64,000 nucleotides of DNA. It comes from Paenibacillus humicus NBRC 102415. Lineage in GTDB: Bacteria > Bacillota > Bacilli > Paenibacillales > Paenibacillaceae. The number at the start of each line of letters is the position of its first letter. Positions within the stretch are counted from its first letter, which is position 1. The notes below the pieces were generated by a model that saw nothing but the letters and a program-made list of their open reading frames with translations, made no database searches and was not told where the DNA came from. The stretch is from contig NZ_BIMD01000023.1 of assembly GCF_004000905.1 (NCBI RefSeq), positions 1 through 64,000 of the forward strand, read 5' to 3'. Position numbers and translations under genes: made by a program. Positions 27,455 to 35,349 of the stretch are shown here, in pieces.

Positions 27455-28276
27455 ATGAATCAGCCGGCTCAGATTCGCGATGTGATCGTATATGTCGTAT
27501 CCGATTCCGCCGGGGATACGGGCGAGCTCGTCGTCCGTGCCGCAGCGGCCCAGTTCCATCCCATCGTGCCCCAGATCCGGCGGGCTCCGTTCGTGGCGGA
27601 CGAGCAGTCGCTGGCCAAGGTGGTCGAGCTTGCCAGGGGCAACGGAGCGATCATTCTGTATACGCTCGTCCTTCCCCATTTGCGGGAAGCGATGACCACT
27701 CTGGGAGCTGCAAGCGGAGTCGAGACGATCGATCTGCTCGGCCCGCTGGTCGCCAGCCTCGAGAAGAAGACTGGAATGCCGTCCAGGCAGGAGCCCGGCC
27801 TCAACCATGTGCTTGACGAGGATTACTTCCGCAAGGTCGAAGCGGTAGAATTCGCAGTCAAATATGATGACGCTAGGGATACAACCGGCGTCAAAAAAGC
27901 CGATATTGTTCTTGTAGGCGTATCACGGACGTCGAAAACCCCGTTGTCCATGTATCTCGCCCACAAGAAATACAAAGTCGCCAACGTCCCGCTCGTGCCG
28001 GAACTGAAGCCGCCGGACGAGCTGTTCTCGGTTCCAAGGGAGCGGATTGTCGGCCTTACGATCGACGTCCATTATCTCAACGTCATCCGCAAGGAGCGGC
28101 TCAAGGCGCTCGGCCTGCCTGACAGCGCCTCCTATGCGACGGCGCAGCGCATCGAGAGGGAGCTCCTCTACGCCAAGGAGATCATGGACCGGATCGGCTG
28201 TTTTGTCATCGACGTGTCCCACAGGGCGGTCGAAGAAACGGCAAGCCTTATCATGGAGCATGTCCGGGGCAGCTGA
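27455..28276 (+). CDS. yqfL: Pyruvate, phosphate dikinase regulatory protein (DUF299)
   Basis: Bifunctional kinase/phosphorylase family that uses ADP and phosphate to switch PPDK or PEP synthase off and on. The 273-residue protein has VSDSAGDTGELVVRAAAAQF at its N-terminus and the P-loop-like GVSRTSKTPLSMYLA from about residue 155. ATG 27455 is chosen, 10 bases after the GGGG site; ATG 27446 is too close to it. The target enzyme is not encoded in this window. The last 27 bases of the gene form the first unit of a tandem repeat that continues past the stop. Confidence 0.93.
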   Translation: MNQPAQIRDVIVYVVSDSAGDTGELVVRAAAAQFHPIVPQIRRAPFVADEQSLAKVVELARGNGAIILYTLVLPHLREAMTTLGAASGVETIDLLGPLVASLEKKTGMPSRQEPGLNHVLDEDYFRKVEAVEFAVKYDDARDTTGVKKADIVLVGVSRTSKTPLSMYLAHKKYKVANVPLVPELKPPDELFSVPRERIVGLTIDVHYLNVIRKERLKALGLPDSASYATAQRIERELLYAKEIMDRIGCFVIDVSHRAVEETASLIMEHVRGS

Positions 28277-28348
28277 AGCTCCGTCATGGAACACATCCGG
28301 AGCATTTGCAGCCTCGTGATGAAGCATGACCGGAGCGGCGGCTGCGCC
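28250..28348 (+). repeat. Three 33-nt tandem repeats across the yqfL stop
   Basis: Units at 28250-28282, 28283-28315 and 28316-28348 share the pattern RTSATGGARCAYRTCCGG-like start. The first unit encodes the last residues of YqfL (IMEHVRGS) and its stop. The other two keep the same reading phase and would encode VMEHIRS and VMKHDRS. They look like fossil duplications of the gene end. Confidence 0.75.
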
Positions 28349-28379
28349 CGAGGCAGGACGGGTTGACGGGAGGATCCTA

Positions 28380-28847
28380 TTGAGAGAGCCGTTTGTGATC
28401 GTTGTTGACGCCGACGCTTGTCCGGTCAAGCGGGAAATCATCGATACTGCAGCCGCCGCATCCGTGCCGGTGGTGCTGGTCTCGTCCTATGACCATCGCT
28501 TGGAGAGAGAGCCCGGCACGGAAGTGGTCCATGTGGACCGAAGCAGCCAGTCGGCCGATCTTTATATCCTGAACCGCATCCGCCGCGGAGATATCGTCAT
28601 TACCGGAGACTTTGGACTTGCCGCCATCGCGCTGGCCAAGGGAGCCGAAGTGATCGGGTTTCGCGGCCAGAGCTACACGGACGGGAACATCGACTTCCTG
28701 ATGGCCCGCCGGCATGAGCAAAGCGTCATCCGACGCAGCGGCGGAAGGACCAAAGGACCTAAGGCCATGACGTCGGAAGACCGGGTCTGCTTTCAACAAA
28801 AGCTGACAAAAGTTTTGAAGCACAGGCAGGAAAACGATAGGGTCTAG
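28380..28847 (+). CDS. yqxD: YaiI/YqxD family protein (DUF188)
   Basis: A 155-residue member of the YaiI/YqxD family with a PIN-like nuclease fold, inferred from VIVVDADACPVKREI, ITGDFGLAAIALAKGAEVIGFRG and the basic RRSGGRTKGPKAMTSEDR segment. TTG 28380 is chosen, 6 bases after GGGAGG (28368-28373); the frame extends upstream to 28326 through repeat sequence. The yqxD-dnaG-sigA order is conserved in Bacilli. The substrate is unknown. Confidence 0.9.
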   Translation: MREPFVIVVDADACPVKREIIDTAAAASVPVVLVSSYDHRLEREPGTEVVHVDRSSQSADLYILNRIRRGDIVITGDFGLAAIALAKGAEVIGFRGQSYTDGNIDFLMARRHEQSVIRRSGGRTKGPKAMTSEDRVCFQQKLTKVLKHRQENDRV

Positions 28848-28888
28848 CGAATAGTATTACGTGTTATTAAGACGAAGGTGATGAACGA

Positions 28889-30736
28889 GTGGCATATGGC
28901 AAGATACCGGACAGCGTCATCGATGAAGTGCGCCGGCATCATGAAATTGTGGACACGGTAGGGAAGTACGTTCATCTAACCAAGAACGGCAAATACATGA
29001 AGGGGCTGTGCCCGTTCCATTCCGAACGGACTCCCTCCTTCACGGTCACGCCGGAGCTGCAGATTTTTCATTGCTACGGCTGCGGCAAAGGCGGCAACGT
29101 CATCCGGTTCATTGAAGAGATCGAGGGCTACACTTTCCCTGAAGCCGTCCGCCATTTGGCGAAAGAGGCGGGGATGCCCATTACATGGGACGCGTCCGAC
29201 GATAGCTCTTCGCCTCGTGACCCCGAGCTCGAGCGCCATTATGAGGCGCATGAGCTTGCCGCCAAGTTCTACCATTATCTGCTCAACAATTCCGCCCAGG
29301 GCCAGGAAGCTCGCGCTTATCTGCTCTCCAGGGGGCTGAACAGCAAGCTGATCGACGAGTTCTCCATCGGTTTTGCGCCTGAAAGTTGGGACACGCTCTC
29401 CAGATTTCTGACCTCCAGGGGCTACGAGCCCGAGCTGCTGGAACGAGCGGGACTGCTTTCGGCCAAATCCGACGGCAGCGGCCACGTCGACCGTTTCCGA
29501 GGACGGGTCATGTTTCCGATCCGCGATCGGGACGGCAAAGTATGCGGCTTCGGCGGACGCATCATGGACAACTCCCAGCCCAAATACTTGAACTCCCCGG
29601 AGACGAGGCTGTTCGGCAAAAGCAAGCTGCTGTACAATCTGCACGCTGCGCGGCCGGTCATGCGCAAAAAGCGTTCCGGGGTGCTGTTCGAGGGGTATAT
29701 GGATGTCATCAAGGCATGGAGCGCCGGAGTCAAAAACGGCGTGGCCACGATGGGAACCGCTTTGACCGAAGAGCAGGCGAAGCGGCTTTCAAGGGATTTG
29801 GAGGAAATCATCCTCTGTTACGACGGAGACGACGCCGGCCAAGCCGCCGTCATGAAGAACATCCCGATCCTGGAGAAGGCCGGGCTTCGCGTGCTCGTCG
29901 CCATGCTGCCCAAGGGCATGGATCCGGACGAATGCATTACCCGTTTCGGCGCGGAGACCTTCATGCGGGAGACGATGGACAATCCCGTGTCGGTCACGAA
30001 ATTTAAACTACTATATTCACGCAGGAGTCATACACTCATAGGAGAAGAGGGCCGCAAAAATTATGTCATGGAAGCCGTTGGCATTGTAGCGGAACTGGAT
30101 TCCCGAACGGAACAGGAAGTGTATCTGAAGGAATTGTCGCGAGAATTCGAAATTTCCCTGGAATCGCTGAAGCAGGATTGCCACAGGCTGTACAGCGAAC
30201 GCCAGAAATCCAGGCCGGACAGGGATAAGAACGACAATTCGTGGAATAATGGTAGGAATGAAACGAGGCGTGCGCCTGCCGCGCCTGCACTGCTGCCCGC
30301 TTACCAGCGCGCGGAACGCAGGCTGCTCGGCGTGATGATACGGGATGCCGAAGTCGCACGGAGCATTTACGACCGGCTCGGAGATGCATTCAACGTGGAG
30401 GATCACGCGGCGCTTGCTGCTTATTTATACGCCTATTACGCGCAAGGGCATGAGCCGGATGCTAGCCGGTTCATCGCTTCGCTGCAGGATGACCGCCTGG
30501 AGAGGGCGGCGGCTTCCATTCTGATGCATGAGGATTCGTCTCCTTTTGACGAGCATCTGCTTTCGGCCTACATTCATGAGATTCTGAAGGTGCCGCAGCT
30601 GAGGGAAATCGAGCTCAGGAGAGAAGAAGCCCTGCGGGCGGAGCGGAGCGGCGACGTGCTGAAGGCGGCCAAGATCCAAAGTGAGATTATCGCCCTAGAA
30701 AGACAGCTAATGAAACGGCAGGACGAACATTTCTAG
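28889..30736 (+). CDS. dnaG: DNA primase
   Basis: Makes RNA primers at the replication fork. The 615-residue protein has a CHC2 zinc finger (C41, H44, C62, C65), a TOPRIM-type catalytic core ([24 protein letters not shown]) and a helicase-binding C-terminal region starting near residue 460 after a charged, Asn/Arg-rich linker. GTG 28889 follows AAGGTGATG at 28875-28883. It lies 19 bases upstream of sigA in the classical macromolecular synthesis operon. Confidence 0.97.
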   Translation: MAYGKIPDSVIDEVRRHHEIVDTVGKYVHLTKNGKYMKGLCPFHSERTPSFTVTPELQIFHCYGCGKGGNVIRFIEEIEGYTFPEAVRHLAKEAGMPITWDASDDSSSPRDPELERHYEAHELAAKFYHYLLNNSAQGQEARAYLLSRGLNSKLIDEFSIGFAPESWDTLSRFLTSRGYEPELLERAGLLSAKSDGSGHVDRFRGRVMFPIRDRDGKVCGFGGRIMDNSQPKYLNSPETRLFGKSKLLYNLHAARPVMRKKRSGVLFEGYMDVIKAWSAGVKNGVATMGTALTEEQAKRLSRDLEEIILCYDGDDAGQAAVMKNIPILEKAGLRVLVAMLPKGMDPDECITRFGAETFMRETMDNPVSVTKFKLLYSRRSHTLIGEEGRKNYVMEAVGIVAELDSRTEQEVYLKELSREFEISLESLKQDCHRLYSERQKSRPDRDKNDNSWNNGRNETRRAPAAPALLPAYQRAERRLLGVMIRDAEVARSIYDRLGDAFNVEDHAALAAYLYAYYAQGHEPDASRFIASLQDDRLERAAASILMHEDSSPFDEHLLSAYIHEILKVPQLREIELRREEALRAERSGDVLKAAKIQSEIIALERQLMKRQDEHF

Positions 30737-30755
30737 GGAGGAGGGAGTCGGGAAT

Positions 30756-31883
30756 ATGGCGAATGACCAACATACTGAGCTGGACAACGAACAAAAAATG
30801 GAGCTGGTGAAAGACCAGCTCATTGAACAGGGCAAAAAGCGTTCTTCCCTGTCCTATAAAGAAATCATCGACAAGCTTGCTCCGTTCGACCAGGAGCCGG
30901 AGCAGATCGACGAATTTTTTGAGCAGCTGGACGATCTCGGCATCGAAGTGACCAACGAGACCGAGGACGGCCCGACCCCTATGGGCAGCGAAGACCAGGA
31001 ACGCGAAAGCGACGATTTCAACTTCGACGACGATCTTTCGCTGCCGCCGGGCATCAAGATCAACGATCCTGTCCGCATGTATCTCAAGGAGATCGGACGC
31101 GTCCCGCTTCTGCTGGCCGATGACGAGATCGAGCTGGCCAAGCGTATCGAGAAAGGCGATGAAGAAGCGAAGCGCCGTCTTGCGGAAGCCAACCTTCGTC
31201 TCGTCGTCAGCATCGCGAAGCGTTATGTCGGACGCGGCATGCTGTTCCTGGATCTGATCCAGGAGGGCAACATGGGTCTCATCAAGGCTGTCGAGAAATT
31301 CGATCACCAAAAAGGCTTCAAGTTCAGCACGTACGCGACCTGGTGGATTCGTCAGGCGATTACCCGCGCCATCGCCGACCAAGCCCGGACCATCCGTATT
31401 CCTGTCCACATGGTGGAGACGATCAACAAGCTGATCCGCGTCTCGCGCCAGCTGCTGCAGGAGCTCGGACGCGAACCTACGCCGGAGGAAATTGCCGCCG
31501 AGATGGATCTCAGCACGGACAAGGTCCGCGAGATCATGAAGATTGCCCAGGAGCCTGTATCGCTGGAAACGCCGATTGGGGAAGAGGATGACTCGCATCT
31601 GGGGGATTTCATCGAGGATCAGGAAGCTCTCGCGCCGGCCGATGCCGCCGCTTACGAACTGCTGAAGGAGCAGCTTGAGGATGTGCTGGATACGCTGACG
31701 GAGCGGGAGGAGAACGTTCTCCGCCTGCGCTTCGGCCTCGATGACGGCCGGACAAGGACGCTCGAGGAAGTAGGCAAGGTATTCGGCGTCACGCGCGAGA
31801 GGATCCGCCAGATTGAAGCCAAGGCGCTTCGCAAGCTTCGCCATCCGAGCCGCAGCAAGCGGCTCAAGGATTTTCTGGAATAG
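30756..31883 (+). CDS. sigA: Primary RNA polymerase sigma factor SigA
   Basis: Housekeeping sigma-70 factor, 375 residues. Region 1.1 is the acidic N-terminal part, region 1.2 starts [16 protein letters not shown], region 2 contains [22 protein letters not shown] and [17 protein letters not shown], and region 4 ends with [31 protein letters not shown] lies upstream of the ATG. A terminator follows at 31897-31928. Perfect or near-perfect consensus -35/-10 pairs in this window fit its expected recognition. Confidence 0.98.
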   Translation: MANDQHTELDNEQKMELVKDQLIEQGKKRSSLSYKEIIDKLAPFDQEPEQIDEFFEQLDDLGIEVTNETEDGPTPMGSEDQERESDDFNFDDDLSLPPGIKINDPVRMYLKEIGRVPLLLADDEIELAKRIEKGDEEAKRRLAEANLRLVVSIAKRYVGRGMLFLDLIQEGNMGLIKAVEKFDHQKGFKFSTYATWWIRQAITRAIADQARTIRIPVHMVETINKLIRVSRQLLQELGREPTPEEIAAEMDLSTDKVREIMKIAQEPVSLETPIGEEDDSHLGDFIEDQEALAPADAAAYELLKEQLEDVLDTLTEREENVLRLRFGLDDGRTRTLEEVGKVFGVTRERIRQIEAKALRKLRHPSRSKRLKDFLE

Positions 31884-31896
31884 ACCTTCAAGGAAT

Positions 31897-31928
31897 GACC
31901 TTCTGCCGCCGGCAGAGGGTCTTTTTTT
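31897..31928 (+). terminator. Terminator of dnaG-sigA
   Basis: An 11-bp stem (31897-31907 with 31911-31921, one G-U pair), 3-base loop, and seven T's at 31922-31928. Confidence 0.92.
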
Positions 31929-32086
31929 AGTCATGGACAGGCGGGCAAATTGCTGTGGGACCATGGTCATCGGGGACCGAAGTCCCTTCAACATCCGAGC
32001 CTTGTTGTCGATGACTACGGTATACCGTTCCGGCTGAGGCATATCTGCCTTGCCGGCCTGAACCTTTGCGTGAAAAGGAGCCGAAT

Positions 32087-32911
32087 ATGGAAGCTGACCG
32101 TCGCCGCATCATCGTGCAGGAAATCCAGCAGTGGAGAAAAGGGAAGCTGCTTCCCGATCATTACTGCGACTTCCTGCTCAACCTGTATGTCACCGAGAAG
32201 GAAGCGCAACCCGATGTTTCGAAGGAACCGGCCGCGGGCGGTTCCGGAAGATTTTCGGCCTGGAAATGGATATCTATTTTTGTTATCTTTTCCTTTTTCT
32301 GTTTGATTGTTCTTCATTTTAGCTCTTTTCATCCGGCATTGCAAATAGCTCTCTGCCTGTTGGCAACGGGGGGCATGCTTACGGCGGGGACGATCCTGAG
32401 GCCTCGCAACGAAACGGTCGGGCTGAGCTGGATCGGACTCGCTATGCTGTCATTGGCCGGCTTGTCGCTCTATCTTCTTCACCTGCACGGCTTGGATGCG
32501 TGGGGCTGGAAAGCTCTCGTTCTCGGACTTTGCGCTGCATTCTGGATTGCGTACGGCATTGCCGCGCGCATCCCGCTGCTTCATTTCAGCGGCTGGGCTT
32601 GCCTTGCCATCGTCTACTCCTTACTGCTCCGAAACCATTCGTACCCTTATTCGCTGTTTCAAGCCCAGCTGTACTGGCTGCCGCTTGCCGGCCTGTTCTC
32701 CTGGTCGGGATGGTTCGCACAGCGGTGGAGCAAGCGCGATTGCGCGGTGCTGCTCGGCTTCTCGGCGCTGCTTGTCCTGATGCCGGAAATCGCTCTCTTT
32801 GCAAATTCGGGCTCGGGAGTTTGGCTCCAGGCGCTGTTTGTTGGTAAACTGGTCATAGGCGGAGGGGCTCTTTTCCTTCTGCGAAAAAATTGGATAGCGT
32901 GGGTTGCCTGA
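32087..32911 (+). CDS. Polytopic membrane protein of unknown function
   Basis: A 274-residue protein: a cytoplasmic N-terminal segment of about 60 residues (RRIIVQEIQQWRKGKLLPDHYCDFLLNLY), then about seven to eight closely spaced membrane spans, ending in a short basic tail. The N-terminal helix-turn arrangement recalls DUF2157-type membrane proteins, but the match is not firm. ATG 32087 lies 6 bases after AAAGGAG (32074-32080). It lies directly upstream of trmK (one base) and is likely co-transcribed with it. Confidence 0.82.
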   Translation: MEADRRRIIVQEIQQWRKGKLLPDHYCDFLLNLYVTEKEAQPDVSKEPAAGGSGRFSAWKWISIFVIFSFFCLIVLHFSSFHPALQIALCLLATGGMLTAGTILRPRNETVGLSWIGLAMLSLAGLSLYLLHLHGLDAWGWKALVLGLCAAFWIAYGIAARIPLLHFSGWACLAIVYSLLLRNHSYPYSLFQAQLYWLPLAGLFSWSGWFAQRWSKRDCAVLLGFSALLVLMPEIALFANSGSGVWLQALFVGKLVIGGGALFLLRKNWIAWVA

Positions 32912-32912
32912 T

Positions 32913-33698
32913 ATGTTGATTTCCAAACGACTTTCCGCCATAGCGGGGTTTGTGTCCAAAGGATCGCGAATCGCGGATATCGGATCGGATCATGCGCTGC
33001 TGCCCGTCTATCTCGTGCAGAGCGGCATCAGTCCGTCCGGCATTGCCGGAGAGCTTAACGAAGGACCGCTGGAAGCGGCTCGCCGAGGCATCGCAGCCGC
33101 CGGCTTGACGTCATTGATTCAGGCCCGCCGGGGCAACGGCCTGGAGGTGCTCCAGACAGGAGAAGCCGATGCCGTCACTATAGCCGGCATGGGCGGAGGC
33201 TTGATCCGGACGATTCTGGACGAGGGGGCTGCGGCCGGCAAGCTGGAGGGCGTCACCGAGCTCGTGCTGCAGCCGAATATAGGCGAGGAGCTTGTTCGGC
33301 AATGGCTGCGGGAGCAGGGCTGGTACTTGCAGGACGAGACGATTTTGGAGGAAGACGGCAAGTTCTATGAAGTTCTCCATGCGGTTCGGAACCCCGAGCA
33401 TGCGACGCTGAATGACCGGCTCTATGGCTCGGGCACGACGATTGAGGGGCTGTCGATTCAAGAGGAGTCGGATTTGCGGCTGAAAATGGGCCCTTGGCTT
33501 CTTCGCGGCCGAAACGAAACCGAAGCCTTCGCCCTCAAATGGCGCTCCGAGCTGAAGAAATTGGAGCGGATCGTCGGAGAACTGCAAAAATCCGGAACGG
33601 AAGAAGCGGCAGCCCGTGCCGAAGGTTTCAGGCGCGAGTGCCGGCTGATCGAGGAGGTGCTGTCATGTTCGCAAGCGGACAATTCGTCACAGGATTGA
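32913..33698 (+). CDS. trmK: tRNA (adenine22-N1)-methyltransferase TrmK
   Basis: SAM-dependent enzyme methylating N1 of A22 in bacterial tRNAs. The 261-residue protein has IADIGSDHALLPVYLV (SAM site), ARRGNGLEVLQTGEADAVTIAGMGGG and LVLQPNIGEELVRQWL, followed by a C-terminal coiled coil. The start is ATG 32913 (MLISKRLSAIAG); TTG 32904 in frame is possible. The downstream Nif3-like gene starts 34 bases before the trmK stop, the usual yqfN-yqfO coupling. Confidence 0.94.
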   Translation: MLISKRLSAIAGFVSKGSRIADIGSDHALLPVYLVQSGISPSGIAGELNEGPLEAARRGIAAAGLTSLIQARRGNGLEVLQTGEADAVTIAGMGGGLIRTILDEGAAAGKLEGVTELVLQPNIGEELVRQWLREQGWYLQDETILEEDGKFYEVLHAVRNPEHATLNDRLYGSGTTIEGLSIQEESDLRLKMGPWLLRGRNETEAFALKWRSELKKLERIVGELQKSGTEEAAARAEGFRRECRLIEEVLSCSQADNSSQD

Positions 33699-34786
33699 TG
33701 GAGCAGCTGGCTCCCAAAAAATACGCGGTGGAAAACGACCGGATCGGTCTGCAGCTCGGCACGCTGCAGAAGGAGATCAGAAAAGTGCTTGTCGCGCTGG
33801 ACGTCACGGAAGCCGTGGTGGAGGAAGCGATCGCCATGGGGGCCGATCTGATCATCGCCCATCATGCGATCATTTTCAGGCCGCTGGCCAAGATCGATAC
33901 GTCGTCGCCGGCAGGCTCGCTCTATGAGCGTCTGATCAAGCATGATATCGCCGTATTCATTTCCCATACGAACCTCGACACGGCTGACGGCGGCATGAAC
34001 GACTGGATGGCGGATGCGGTCGGCATCAAGCCGGAAGGAAGGGTCAGCCTGGAGAAGGTGCATGAGGACAAGCTGTTCAAGCTGTCGGTGTACGTCCCGG
34101 GTTCCCATCACGAGGCTGTCCGCGAAGCGTTGTGGGCAGCGGGCGCAGGCTCGATCGGCGCTTACGACCAGTGCAGCTTCAGCGTGGAGGGAAGGGGGAC
34201 GTTCCGTCCCGGGCCGGGTACGGATCCCTATATCGGCTCTACAGGACGCCTTGAGACGGTCGACGAGATCAGGCTGGAGACCATCGTGCCGGAAAGCCTG
34301 CTGAAGCGTTCTGTCCAAGCGATGCAGAGCGCCCATCCATACGAAGAAGTCGCCTTCGACATCACGCTGCTCCAGCAGGAGGGCGTTGTCCGCGGGCTTG
34401 GCCGTTCCGGCAAGCTGGAAGAGCCCATCACGCTCGCAGGCATGGCCGAAAGGGTCAAAGCCGCCTTCGACGTTCCGTTCGTGCGGGTCACCGGCGATTT
34501 CTCCGCGACGATCCGCAAGGCAGCCGTGCTGGGCGGCTCCGGGGCCAAATACTGGCGGGCCGCGCAGTTCGCCGGGGCGCAGGTGCTCATTACCGGAGAC
34601 ATCGACTACCACTCGGCCCATGATGCGCTGGCGGCGGGCATGACGCTGATCGATCCCGGCCATAATGCGGAGAAGATCATGAAGGCCAAAACAGCCGACT
34701 GGCTGCGCGAGCGTCTGGCCGGATCCAAGTACAGCACGGAAGTGGCCGCCTCAACCATAAATACCGAGCCTTTCCGGCTTGCTTGA
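33665..34786 (+). CDS. Nif3-like dinuclear metal centre protein (YqfO type)
   Basis: A 373-residue YqfO-type protein. Two Nif3 halves are present: DRIGLQLG, ADLIIAHHAIIF and FISHTNLDTADGGMNDW in the first, and SGAKYWRAAQFAGAQVLITGDIDYHSAHDALAAG and DPGHNAEKI in the second. Between them is a PII/CutA-like insertion (FKLSVYVPGSHHEAVREAL). The histidines and acidic residues of the metal site are kept. ATG 33665 starts within trmK. Its substrate is uncertain; roles in GTP cyclohydrolase-like chemistry or nucleotide handling have been proposed for the family. Confidence 0.93.
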   Translation: MFASGQFVTGLMEQLAPKKYAVENDRIGLQLGTLQKEIRKVLVALDVTEAVVEEAIAMGADLIIAHHAIIFRPLAKIDTSSPAGSLYERLIKHDIAVFISHTNLDTADGGMNDWMADAVGIKPEGRVSLEKVHEDKLFKLSVYVPGSHHEAVREALWAAGAGSIGAYDQCSFSVEGRGTFRPGPGTDPYIGSTGRLETVDEIRLETIVPESLLKRSVQAMQSAHPYEEVAFDITLLQQEGVVRGLGRSGKLEEPITLAGMAERVKAAFDVPFVRVTGDFSATIRKAAVLGGSGAKYWRAAQFAGAQVLITGDIDYHSAHDALAAGMTLIDPGHNAEKIMKAKTADWLRERLAGSKYSTEVAASTINTEPFRLA

Positions 34787-34807
34787 TGAGGCTGCAGCAG
34801 GTATACT
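34779..34807 (+). promoter_or_regulatory. Promoter of rnpB
   Basis: TTGCTT at 34779-34784, a 17-base spacer and TATACT at 34802-34807, placing the start near the 5' end of the RNase P RNA. The -35 box overlaps the end of the upstream gene. Confidence 0.7.
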
Positions 34808-34819
34808 AGCTAAGGGTTT

Positions 34820-35227
34820 GGAAAGTCTGACAGACAATCGCTGGCGGCTAGTGCCGCGAGAGGAAAGTCCGGGCTCCGCAGGGCAGGATGCTGGATAACG
34901 TCCAGTCGGCGCGAGCCGAAGGATAGTGCCACAGAAATGGACCGCCGATGGCCCGCCGCTTGCGGCGCGGATCAGGCAAGGGTGGAACCGTGGTGTAAGA
35001 GACCACGAGCGGCGTTGGCGACAACGCGGCTGGTAAACCCCATCCGGAGCAAGACCTAAGAGAACGCGGCAGCTTCGCGCTGCAACCCTTGCCCGGGGAG
35101 CGTTCGGGTTGGTCGCTTGAGCCTGCCAGCAATGGCAGGCCTAGATAGATGATTGTCGCTTGCAGTGGGAGGGTCGTTCCCGTCTGGACCACGAAGAGCA
35201 CAGAACCCGGCTTACGGCAGGCTTTCC
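34820..35227 (+). ncRNA. rnpB: RNase P RNA, apparently type A
   Basis: Catalytic RNA of RNase P, which removes tRNA 5' leaders. Conserved blocks are GAGGAAAGTCCGGGCTCC (34858-34875), GTGCCACAGAAAT, GGTAAACCCCATCCGGAGCAAGACC (two blocks near 35032-35057), CCTAGATAGATGATTG and ACAGAACCCGGCTTA. The helix-closing ends pair: GGAAAGTCTG at 34820-34829 with CAGGCTTTCC at 35218-35227. The wording ACCGCCGATGGCCCGC and the GGAGCAAGAC-type segment match the ancestral type A form typified by Escherichia coli, not the Bacillus type B. Exact ends are estimated from the terminal pairing. Confidence 0.95.
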
Positions 35228-35312
35228 GCAACGAATTCCCATCCCAATCACGACTAAACCAGCATAAACGGCCTCTTGCCGGCATACGGCCGGCGCATGA
35301 AGGCAAGCACAA

Positions 35313-35345
35313 AGAAGGAGCTCCCTGCCGGGGGCTCCTTCTTGC
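35313..35345. terminator. Shared terminator between rnpB and the subtilase gene
   Basis: A near-perfect inverted repeat (arms about 35313-35325 and 35329-35342) with T-rich flanks on both strands. It can serve rnpB on the plus strand and the subtilase gene, ending at 35350, on the minus strand. Confidence 0.75.
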
Positions 35346-35349
35346 GTTT

